Positions 1-5,114 of a stretch of DNA of 6,732 nucleotides are shown here, piece after piece (the stretch's first letter is position 1; each line of letters starts with the position of its first letter). Under the pieces are notes generated by a model. It saw nothing but the letters and a program-made list of their open reading frames with translations, did no database searches and was not told the origin of the DNA. The position numbers were made by a program, and so were the translations under genes. The DNA lies in assembly GCA_946061795.1 (NCBI GenBank), contig CAMGSK010000082.1:1-6732 (forward strand), given 5' to 3'. The stretch is from an uncultured Elusimicrobium sp. GTDB taxonomy: Bacteria > Elusimicrobiota > Elusimicrobia > Elusimicrobiales > Elusimicrobiaceae.

Positions 1-112
1 GCAGCCGCAGCGGCCAGCGTTTTCTCTTCGGCCGGAAAATAACGTGCGCGCCTATGCGCGAAAGCGCATACCACAGCAAGGCGGCCAAAAAAAACATCGA
101 AATCCAATACAT
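1..112 (-). CDS. N-terminus of a membrane-anchored protein (partial, runs off the window)
   Basis: This is the first 37 codons of a leftward gene cut by the window edge. The start is the ATG at 112, chosen because AGGA (123-120 on the minus strand) lies 7 bases upstream. The visible protein starts MYWISMFFLAALLWYALS: one hydrophobic segment at about residues 3-17, then a stretch rich in Arg and Lys (about residues 27-36). That pattern fits a signal anchor or first transmembrane helix with its positive side in the cytoplasm. The reading frame stays open further upstream with plausible-looking residues but offers no ATG there. It lies 67 bases downstream of the nucleotidyltransferase gene on the same strand and is probably co-transcribed with it. 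The fragment is too short to name a family. Confidence 0.5.
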   Translation of the reverse strand, partial: MYWISMFFLAALLWYALSRIGAHVIFRPKRKRWPLRL

Positions 113-179
113 GTTTTTGTCCTGTTTTATGCGCAGATACAAAGAGACGCCAGGCAGAAAAGATTTCCGCCGCCTGTCA

Positions 180-791
180 TTACAATTCTCCGCTTTGCGC
201 CGCCAGCGGCCATTCAATGATTTGGTTTTTGTCCTGCTTGGCGTACCACGCGGCAAAATCTTCCGGCGTGCGCACGCCGTCTTTCAGAACGGCCAGATAA
301 ATCCAAATACCGCCGACGTGTTCTTTGCCGCCGGCCAGCGCTTTTTTAATTTGCAGGACGGCCAGCCGGGTTTCATCGGTCAGCATGTTTTTGATTGTTT
401 CGGCTTGTTTTTCAAAATAACCGACGTAGCGGGACTGCGGCGCAATGTGAATGATGTCCAGCGTCCAGTCTTTTCCTTGTTCGTCTTGATAAACTGCGTG
501 CCATTCGCAGCACGCGTCGGGCGCGTCCAGCAAATTGTCAAACGTCACTTTTTTTACGCCGGGGACGGAGGCTATGGCTCCCATGGCCGCAAAAGCCGAT
601 TCCATATCCATGACGTCTGTATAAACGTGCAGGTCAATGTCGCGGCTGTCATAATACAGGCCGCTGGCCAAAGAACCCACCAAACGCACCGTCGCGCCGC
701 GCAGTTCCCACGCGCTGACCGCGCGCGTCTTGCGCAGGACGGCAAAAGCTTCTTTTGTATGTTGTTGTGCTTCTTGCAGTAAATTTTCCAT
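180..791 (-). CDS. Nucleotidyltransferase-fold protein, function unknown
   Basis: This 203-residue protein carries the signature of the nucleotidyltransferase superfamily. A short N-terminal helix (1-25) and a strand lead into GSLASG (39-44). The acidic pair of the DxD motif follows at D51 and D53 in RDIDLHVY, and a third candidate carboxylate is D112 in WTLDIIH. In this fold (pol beta, aminoglycoside and tRNA nucleotidyltransferases) the three carboxylates bind the metal ions for nucleotidyl transfer. All three appear present, so the protein is probably catalytically competent, but the substrate cannot be read from sequence. The C-terminal half (about 125-200) is likely the helical substrate-binding part. 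The protein looks cytoplasmic. The start at 791 has a GAAGG only one base away, too close for a normal ribosome binding site, and a TATAAT ends 6 bases upstream, so the message may be leaderless. A minimal NTase of a toxin-antitoxin pair or an antibiotic-modifying enzyme are alternatives I cannot support. Confidence 0.8.
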   Translation of the reverse strand: MENLLQEAQQHTKEAFAVLRKTRAVSAWELRGATVRLVGSLASGLYYDSRDIDLHVYTDVMDMESAFAAMGAIASVPGVKKVTFDNLLDAPDACCEWHAVYQDEQGKDWTLDIIHIAPQSRYVGYFEKQAETIKNMLTDETRLAVLQIKKALAGGKEHVGGIWIYLAVLKDGVRTPEDFAAWYAKQDKNQIIEWPLAAQSGEL

Positions 792-797
792 ACCTTC

Positions 798-805
798 ATT
801 ATAAT
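798..805. promoter_or_regulatory. Palindromic -10 element, possible divergent promoter
   Basis: ATTATAAT is a perfect 8-base palindrome, so it presents a consensus TATAAT on both strands: 800-805 on plus and 803-798 on minus. It sits in the short gap between the divergent nucleotidyltransferase and DUF2157 genes. On the minus strand the hexamer ends 6 bases before the ATG at 791, so a start site at the usual distance would fall on the start codon itself. On the plus strand it would give a leader of about 32 bases. No good -35 hexamer is seen at 16-18 bases on either side; TTGCAG at 774-779 is 20 bases away on plus. The sequence match is observed; promoter activity is inferred. Confidence 0.5.
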
Positions 806-827
806 AATTCCAACGGCAGCACGTTTA

Positions 828-837
828 ATTGTACAAT
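828..837. promoter_or_regulatory. Second palindromic -10-like element (ATTGTACAAT)
   Basis: This perfect 10-base palindrome contains TACAAT, a 5/6 match to the -10 consensus, on both strands. On plus, TACAAT (832-837) ends 6 bases before the ATG at 844, which would make the DUF2157 message leaderless. On minus it could start a transcript about 30 bases upstream of the nucleotidyltransferase gene. No clear -35 partner is visible: TTCCAA at 808-813 is weak. A dyad of this size could equally be an operator half-site or chance in an AT-rich gap. Confidence 0.35.
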
Positions 838-843
838 ACCACT

Positions 844-1665
844 ATGCGCAAATTTCTCTCTTTTGCCAAACCTTGCCCGCCCGGATGGGCCGTTTCTTTG
901 TGCGGTATAACGGGCGCGGCGTTGCTTCTTTCGGCCGCGGTGTGTTTTTTCGCCTATAACTGGGCGGCATTGGGCCTGGGGCTGAAATTCGGCCTGCCTC
1001 TTTTGGGCTTGCTGGTCTGTGCGTGGGGCGCGTGGACCAAAGGCCTTGCCGGCGGAGCGGGACAAGTGTGCTCCTTTGCCTGCGGTATTTTTATCGGCGT
1101 GTTTTGGGCCGTGTACGGCCAGGCATTTCAGACGGGCTCGTTTGAGTATGAGTTTTTCGCCGTTTGGGCGGCGTGTGTGCTGCCGCTGGCCGTGCTCTCG
1201 GGCAACCGCTGGCTGTGGCTGTTGGAATTTGCTCTGTTTTCGGGTTATATCGGGGAATACGGCCCCGGCTCCCGCCTTCAGGAGTGTTTGGAGTTGGCGC
1301 TTGCGTTGCTGTTCTTTGCCGCGTTTGAAGCCGTGTGGTTTAAAACCAAACGCATGGGGTGGTTTTCCGTTTTCTTTTTATTGCCGGCGCTGGGCGTGTG
1401 TTTGGAATGGATGTGCGCCCGCGCAGGTCTGTGGACACCCGCGGGGTTTGGCCTAGCCCTTGGGATAGGCGCATACGCCTATTGGGCGTGGCGCGGAGCC
1501 GTACAGCTGGGGTTGTGCGCGCTGGCGCTGGACATCGGCCTGTGCATACAGTTTGCGGAGTGGCGGGCTGGAAGGTGGCTGTTGCCTTTCTTTGTTCTGG
1601 GATTAACCATCGTCAGCGCTTGGGGCGTGTATGTGCTTACGCGCAAAGGAGAACACAATGGCTGA
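844..1665 (+). CDS. DUF2157 polytopic membrane protein
   Basis: This 273-residue integral membrane protein of unknown function matches the DUF2157 family. The diagnostic segments are the first helix running into FFAYNW (35-40) and the YGQAFQTG motif (91-98) followed by an aromatic stretch EYEFF and another helix. About nine or ten hydrophobic segments are visible, roughly at 16-38, 47-64, 74-91, 104-119, 122-137, 147-165, 172-190, 202-217, 221-238 and 245-265. The protein is rich in Trp and has 12 Cys (11, 20, 34, 59, 76, 80, 111, 148, 186, 191, 225, 234). I chose the ATG at 844; an in-frame TTG at 829 would add five residues but lies inside a promoter-like palindrome. Neither start has a ribosome binding site, which fits a leaderless message. 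It is the first gene of the four-gene operon, and its stop overlaps the next gene by 8 bases. The family is typically encoded next to DUF4401 and GDYXXLXY proteins, as here. Confidence 0.85.
   Translation: MRKFLSFAKPCPPGWAVSLCGITGAALLLSAAVCFFAYNWAALGLGLKFGLPLLGLLVCAWGAWTKGLAGGAGQVCSFACGIFIGVFWAVYGQAFQTGSFEYEFFAVWAACVLPLAVLSGNRWLWLLEFALFSGYIGEYGPGSRLQECLELALALLFFAAFEAVWFKTKRMGWFSVFFLLPALGVCLEWMCARAGLWTPAGFGLALGIGAYAYWAWRGAVQLGLCALALDIGLCIQFAEWRAGRWLLPFFVLGLTIVSAWGVYVLTRKGEHNG
1645..1651 (+). promoter_or_regulatory. Ribosome binding site of the DUF4401 gene
   Basis: AAAGGAG lies inside the end of the DUF2157 gene, 6 bases before the ATG at 1658. It decides the start at 1658 over the in-frame ATG at 1631, which has no such signal. 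Confidence 0.85.
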
Positions 1666-2590
1666 GCGGATCAAAACGCATTGGATGATTTCCGTATTGC
1701 TGGTGGCCGGGGCGTGGCTGTCCGCTTTATGTTTTTTGGGGATTCCGTATCTGATAAGCGGGCTGTCCCTGGATCCTTTGTACTTTGGCGGTTTTTTTAT
1801 TATTGCGGCGGCGGTGTTTGCTTTGTGCCTGCGCCGTGCGGATTTGCCTGCGGTGTGGACGGCGTTTTTGAATCAGGTGGAATTGGCGTTTTCTTTATGC
1901 GGCAAAGCGCTGTTTTGTATCGGGTTCATTCTGCGCTGGCGTTTGGAGCCCGGAGAGGCATTTGCCGTTGCAGCCGTTATGGCCGCCGCCGGTTATCCGC
2001 TGTTTCGCCAAAAAGCGGACCGCGCCGTATCCGTGTGCGCCGCGCTGTGTATGGGGATTGCGTGGCAGGTGTTGACGATTCCTTCTTTTCCCTCCGCCCT
2101 GCTGGAAACATTCGCCGTAGCGGCGTTTGCCGGGGCGTATATATTGCTGCTGAGAAATAAACAAGCCGGGGCTCCGCTTGCTTGGGCTTTGCTCGGCGCG
2201 TGCGCGTTTGCATCGGGAATTTATCTTTCCGAAACGACGTTTTCCCTTTTCTGGTTCAACCCGCCGCTTTTGGGCGCGGCGTTGTGCGCGGTATATGCGC
2301 GCGGCGTGCGGGGAACGGCGAACGGATGGGTCATGCTGGGGATTTTGCTCCTGTGCCTGTTAAGCAATACAGGTACGGTGATGGGGTTGGCCCTGCTTGT
2401 GCTGGGGTTTGTGCAGAAACGCCTTTCATTAAAAATCATCGGTGCGGGGGGCATGTACGCTTCGCTGATATGGCTGTACTACAGCATGCACGCGACGCTG
2501 CTGGTCAAATCGTATTATCTGGGCGCGGCGGGGCTTCTCCTGCTCGGCGCATATGTAAAATGTAAGAAGGGGAAAACGCATGCGGAATAA
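1658..2590 (+). CDS. DUF4401 polytopic membrane protein
   Basis: This 310-residue integral membrane protein has about ten hydrophobic segments, beginning at residues 10-30 and 40-58 and ending at 285-300. The C-terminal third is the most recognisable part: a helix ending in LGFVQKRLS (249-257), a Gly-rich turn, a Trp/Tyr-rich segment ending LYYSMHATLLVKS (273-285), then a final hydrophobic helix and a short basic tail. That arrangement matches DUF4401, the usual partner of DUF2157. The function is unknown; location in the cytoplasmic membrane is clear. It contains 10 Cys (25, 57, 81, 87, 127, 131, 182, 210, 233, 302). The start overlaps the DUF2157 stop by 8 bases and the end overlaps the next gene by 11, so translation is probably coupled in equal amounts, as expected for subunits of one complex. 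The DUF4401 assignment rests mainly on the C-terminal region and the gene order. Confidence 0.8.
   Translation: MAERIKTHWMISVLLVAGAWLSALCFLGIPYLISGLSLDPLYFGGFFIIAAAVFALCLRRADLPAVWTAFLNQVELAFSLCGKALFCIGFILRWRLEPGEAFAVAAVMAAAGYPLFRQKADRAVSVCAALCMGIAWQVLTIPSFPSALLETFAVAAFAGAYILLLRNKQAGAPLAWALLGACAFASGIYLSETTFSLFWFNPPLLGAALCAVYARGVRGTANGWVMLGILLLCLLSNTGTVMGLALLVLGFVQKRLSLKIIGAGGMYASLIWLYYSMHATLLVKSYYLGAAGLLLLGAYVKCKKGKTHAE
2565..2572 (+). promoter_or_regulatory. Ribosome binding site of the GDYXXLXY gene
   Basis: AGAAGGGG lies within the last codons of the DUF4401 gene, 7 bases before the ATG at 2580. It supports that start and translational coupling. Confidence 0.75.
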
Positions 2591-3035
2591 ATTGTTCTTC
2601 GTTTTCAGCGCGCTGTTGTGCCTGGGGCTGGCCGGATGGGCGTACCGCACGCATGCGGCGCAAAAACTGGCCTATACGTTTTATTTGGAAACGGCCCCCG
2701 CGGACCCGCGCGCATTGTTGTCGGGCGATTATATGCAGCTTCGGTATGCGTTTGAATGGGAAGCGCGCCAAAAAGACGCCGTTTTGTGCGCCGTGCAAAA
2801 AACCGGGGCGGACGGCGCCGTCACCCAAGGAGTCCTCACACTCAATGCCGCCGGGGACGAGTGTGTGCGCATAGCCTATAAAAACGGCCGCCACCGCGTG
2901 CCGCACCAATTTTATTTTCAGGAAGGCGCGGGCAAGAAATACGAAGCCGCGCGCTACGCCGCCGTGCGCAAAATAGGCAAAGACCGGTTATCCGTGGTAG
3001 GTTTGGCGGACGAAAATTTACGTTTAATCAAGTAG
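2580..3035 (+). CDS. GDYXXLXY family membrane-anchored protein
   Basis: This 151-residue protein belongs to the GDYXXLXY family, named for the motif seen here intact as GDYMQLRY (49-56). An N-terminal hydrophobic segment (about 5-23) acts as a signal anchor, so the remainder probably lies outside the cytoplasm. The family pattern continues with DPRALLSGDY before the motif, then a C-terminal block with QEGAGKKYEAARYAAVR (114-130) and VVGLADENLRLI (139-150). No catalytic residues are known; the biochemical role is uncharacterised. It is the third member of the recurrent DUF2157/DUF4401/GDYXXLXY set, overlaps the DUF4401 gene by 11 bases, and its stop codon forms part of the ribosome binding site for the Mrp gene. 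Membership is confident from the motif and the C-terminal block. Confidence 0.9.
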   Translation: MRNKLFFVFSALLCLGLAGWAYRTHAAQKLAYTFYLETAPADPRALLSGDYMQLRYAFEWEARQKDAVLCAVQKTGADGAVTQGVLTLNAAGDECVRIAYKNGRHRVPHQFYFQEGAGKKYEAARYAAVRKIGKDRLSVVGLADENLRLIK

Positions 3036-3038
3036 GAG
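3033..3038 (+). promoter_or_regulatory. Ribosome binding site of the Mrp gene, overlapping the upstream stop
   Basis: TAGGAG contains the TAG stop of the GDYXXLXY gene and lies 7 bases before the ATG at 3046. This tight arrangement ties Mrp translation to that of the membrane gene set. Confidence 0.85.
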
Positions 3039-3045
3039 TGTCCAA

Positions 3046-3876
3046 ATGAGCGAATGTACGCATGATTGCAAAACTTGCTCCCAAAACTGCGGGGAGCGCA
3101 AAGAACCGCAGAGTTTGCTGGAAAAATTAAATCCGCACGCGCGGGTGAAAAAAGTCGTCGCCGTGTGCAGCGGCAAGGGCGGCGTGGGGAAAAGTATGGT
3201 GACGGCCCTGTTGGCCGCCGCCGCGCAGAAACAAGGCCTTCGCGCCGGCGTGCTGGACGCGGATATTACCGGCCCGTCCATTCCCAAAATGTTCGGCGTT
3301 CATGAGCGCGCGCAAGGAGACCAAAGCGGCGTTTATCCCGTGCTTTCCAAGAGCGGCGTGCAGCTGATGTCTTTAAATTTGCTGTTGGACAACGAAACCG
3401 ACCCCGTCATCTGGCGCGGGCCGCTGATTACGGGCACGGTCAAACAATTTTGGACGGAAGTGATTTGGGATGACGTGGACGTTTTGTTTGTGGATATGCC
3501 TCCCGGCACGGGGGACGTCACGCTGACCGTGTTTCAAAGCCTGCCCGTGGACGGGATTGTATTTGTGACCTCTCCGCAGGAACTGGTGGGCATGATTGTG
3601 GAAAAAGCCGTCAAAATGGCCAAGATGATGAACCTTTCCGTTTCCGCACTGGTGGAAAACATGAGTTATTTCGCCTGCCCGGACTGCGGCAAAGAACACG
3701 AGATTTTCGGCAAAAGCCGCGTGGAAGAAACCGCGCGGGCCTATGGCATTTCCGCCACGGCGCGTCTGCCCCTGAGCCCCGAAATCGCGGCGGCGGCGGA
3801 CCGGGGCGGCGTGGAAGGGCTGGCTCTGCCGCAGCTGGGGCCGGTACTGGATGTGCTGGAAAAATTGCAAAAGTAG
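3046..3876 (+). CDS. mrp: Mrp/NBP35 (ApbC) family Fe-S cluster carrier ATPase
   Basis: This 276-residue cytoplasmic P-loop ATPase of the SIMIBI class binds and delivers Fe-S clusters to apoproteins. The N-terminus is a compact cysteine cluster, C4, C8, C11 and C15 (CX3CX2CX3C), of the kind placed before the ATPase domain in NBP35-like proteins of anaerobes. The ATPase core follows: deviant Walker A SGKGGVGKS (42-50) with the signature lysine K44, DADITGPSIP (71-80), the family motif MPPGTGD (151-157) just after Walker B aspartate D150, and the cluster-bridging CPDC (C211, C214) in the C-terminal part. The N-terminal DUF59 (MIP18) domain of longer Mrp proteins is absent, so this is the short form. 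It is the last gene of the first operon, 10 bases after the GDYXXLXY gene. Its link to the membrane trio is context only and may simply reflect shared transcription. Confidence 0.93.
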   Translation: MSECTHDCKTCSQNCGERKEPQSLLEKLNPHARVKKVVAVCSGKGGVGKSMVTALLAAAAQKQGLRAGVLDADITGPSIPKMFGVHERAQGDQSGVYPVLSKSGVQLMSLNLLLDNETDPVIWRGPLITGTVKQFWTEVIWDDVDVLFVDMPPGTGDVTLTVFQSLPVDGIVFVTSPQELVGMIVEKAVKMAKMMNLSVSALVENMSYFACPDCGKEHEIFGKSRVEETARAYGISATARLPLSPEIAAAADRGGVEGLALPQLGPVLDVLEKLQK

Positions 3877-3900
3877 GTGCGCATTGGCAAAATTAAATGT

Positions 3901-3913
3901 TAGAATAATTCTA
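3901..3913 (+). promoter_or_regulatory. Promoter-like palindrome before the aminotransferase gene
   Basis: TAGAATAATTCTA is a perfect inverted repeat of 6 bases with a single-base centre. TAGAAT (3901-3906) is a 5/6 match to the -10 consensus, and a start site at the usual distance would fall at about 3913, giving a 15-base leader that still includes the ribosome binding site. The 51-base gap is AT-rich compared with the genes. A good -35 is missing: TTGGCA (3884-3889) is only 11 bases from TAGAAT, though 16 from TAATTC at 3906. It could be an internal promoter for the aminotransferase-pckA pair, an operator, or both. Confidence 0.4.
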
Positions 3914-3919
3914 TAGGAG
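3914..3919 (+). promoter_or_regulatory. Ribosome binding site of the aminotransferase gene
   Basis: TAGGAG lies 8 bases before the ATG at 3928 and fixes that start. Confidence 0.8.
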
Positions 3920-3927
3920 TTTTCCGT

Positions 3928-5109
3928 ATGTCCGATTTGACCTTAAGCAGCAGAGCGCAGAGCATCGGCGATTCGCCGACGCTTAAAATCAACGCCTTGG
4001 CGCGCGCCTTAAAAAAAGAAGGAAAACCGCTGATTCATTTGGGCGGAGGGGAGCCCGTTTTCCCCGCGCCGGAAGCGGCGGTAAAAGCGATTGTCGCCAA
4101 AGCCGAAACCCGCAAAATTAAATACACTCCGTCTTCCGGCACGCCGGAGCTGAAAGAAGCCGTGGTCAAATACACGCTGGACAATTACGGCAAAAAGGTC
4201 GGGCCGGAAAACATTATTATTTCCGCCGGAGCCAAACAGGCTTTGTACAACTTTTTGCTGTCCGTGGTGAACCCGGGGGACGAGGTGGTTTTCCCCGCGC
4301 CGTATTGGGTCAGCTATCCGGAAATGGTTAAAATGGCGGGGGGAACCCCCGTTATCGTCCGGCCTTCCAAAGGTTTGCAAATTACGGCCAGCGAATTGGC
4401 CGCTGCCGTGACGGACAAAACCAAAGCCATTTTGCTCAACAGCCCCAACAATCCCTCCGGCTTGATTTTTGACGCGCCGTTTATTGAGGCCGTCGTCAAA
4501 CTGGCCGAAGAAAAAAATATTTTCTTGTTGATGGACGATATCTATCACAAACTCGTTTTTGACGGAAAAATTTGTCCCAACCCGTATGACTACAGCGTCA
4601 AGGGCCAAAACTTGGTGATCGCAAACGGAGTTTCCAAGCTTTACGGACTGACGGGGCTGCGCATCGGGTGGGCTGTGTCGGAAAACAGGTCCTTAATCAG
4701 CGCCATGGGCCGCATGCAAGCCCAAAGCACCTCCTGCAACTGTGATTTGTCCGAGGCTGCGGCCGCGGCCGCCCTGCTGGGCGACCAAGCCTGCATTGGG
4801 GACCTGCGTTCTTTGCTGGAAGAGAATCGGAACGTTCTTCTGCGGGAGCTGGAACAAATCCCGCATATTACGGTGCACAAGCCGCAGGGTACGTTCTACT
4901 CTTTTGCCGATTTTAGCCGCTATAATCCTGATTCGCAGGCGCTGGCTCAGTACCTGCTGGAGAAGGCTTTGGTGGCCGTAGTGCCCGGGAAGGCCTTCGG
5001 AATGGACGGACATTTGCGCATCAGTTTTTGCGCCTCCCAAGACAGCATTGTGGAGGGGGTCCGAAGGATAAAGCGGGCGCTTGAAAATCTGTCGTTAAAG
5101 GAAGACTGA
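3928..5109 (+). CDS. Class I (I-gamma, aspartate-type) PLP-dependent aminotransferase
   Basis: This 393-residue fold-type I aminotransferase is close to the full length of bacterial I-gamma aspartate aminotransferases (often labelled aspC or aatA). Landmarks in order are GGGEPVFPAP (39-48), YTPSSGTPELKEAV (66-79), the cofactor-stacking W127 in PAPYWVSYPEM, NSPNNPSG (171-178) with the PLP-contacting Asn, D203 and Y206 in MDDIYHKL, the Schiff-base lysine K237 in GVSKLYG, phosphate-binding R245, and R364 in LRISF for the substrate alpha-carboxylate. All catalytic residues are therefore present. The expected reaction is aspartate plus 2-oxoglutarate to oxaloacetate plus glutamate, in the cytoplasm. 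One oddity is TGLRIGW after the lysine, where the aspartate enzymes usually have TGWR; substrate preference may be broader or different. It is followed five bases later by pckA, which uses oxaloacetate, supporting an aspartate role. Confidence 0.88.
   Translation: MSDLTLSSRAQSIGDSPTLKINALARALKKEGKPLIHLGGGEPVFPAPEAAVKAIVAKAETRKIKYTPSSGTPELKEAVVKYTLDNYGKKVGPENIIISAGAKQALYNFLLSVVNPGDEVVFPAPYWVSYPEMVKMAGGTPVIVRPSKGLQITASELAAAVTDKTKAILLNSPNNPSGLIFDAPFIEAVVKLAEEKNIFLLMDDIYHKLVFDGKICPNPYDYSVKGQNLVIANGVSKLYGLTGLRIGWAVSENRSLISAMGRMQAQSTSCNCDLSEAAAAAALLGDQACIGDLRSLLEENRNVLLRELEQIPHITVHKPQGTFYSFADFSRYNPDSQALAQYLLEKALVAVVPGKAFGMDGHLRISFCASQDSIVEGVRRIKRALENLSLKED
5097..5104 (+). promoter_or_regulatory. 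Ribosome binding site of pckA, inside the aminotransferase gene
   Basis: AAAGGAAG lies in the last codons of the aminotransferase gene. The spacing to the ATG at 5115 is about 10-12 bases, slightly long but workable, and implies coupled translation. Confidence 0.6.
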
Positions 5110-5114
5110 AAATT

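Noticed and set aside
43..55. A short GC-dinucleotide run that I first took for a slippage point causing a frameshift in the leftmost gene.
   Set aside because: On recounting the bases the membrane-protein frame stays open to the window edge with a natural basic stretch after the hydrophobic segment, so no frameshift is needed.
128..178. A 17-codon frame starting at an ATG that overlaps the nucleotidyltransferase stop (TAATG).
   Set aside because: It ends quickly, and the ATG at 112 in another frame has a proper ribosome binding site and a plausible membrane segment.
54..782. A 242-codon open frame on the plus strand across the left end of the window.
   Set aside because: It lies opposite the nucleotidyltransferase gene, whose GS and DxD motifs are clear, and its own translation is Arg- and Phe-rich without recognisable features.
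829..843. A TTG start for the DUF2157 gene, adding five residues.
   Set aside because: It has no ribosome binding site and lies within the ATTGTACAAT palindrome; the ATG at 844 leads directly into the family-like N-terminus.
4759..4772. A perfect 14-base GC palindrome, GCGGCCGCGGCCGC.
   Set aside because: It encodes part of an alanine run in the aminotransferase; repeated GCG/GCC alanine codons produce such symmetry by themselves.
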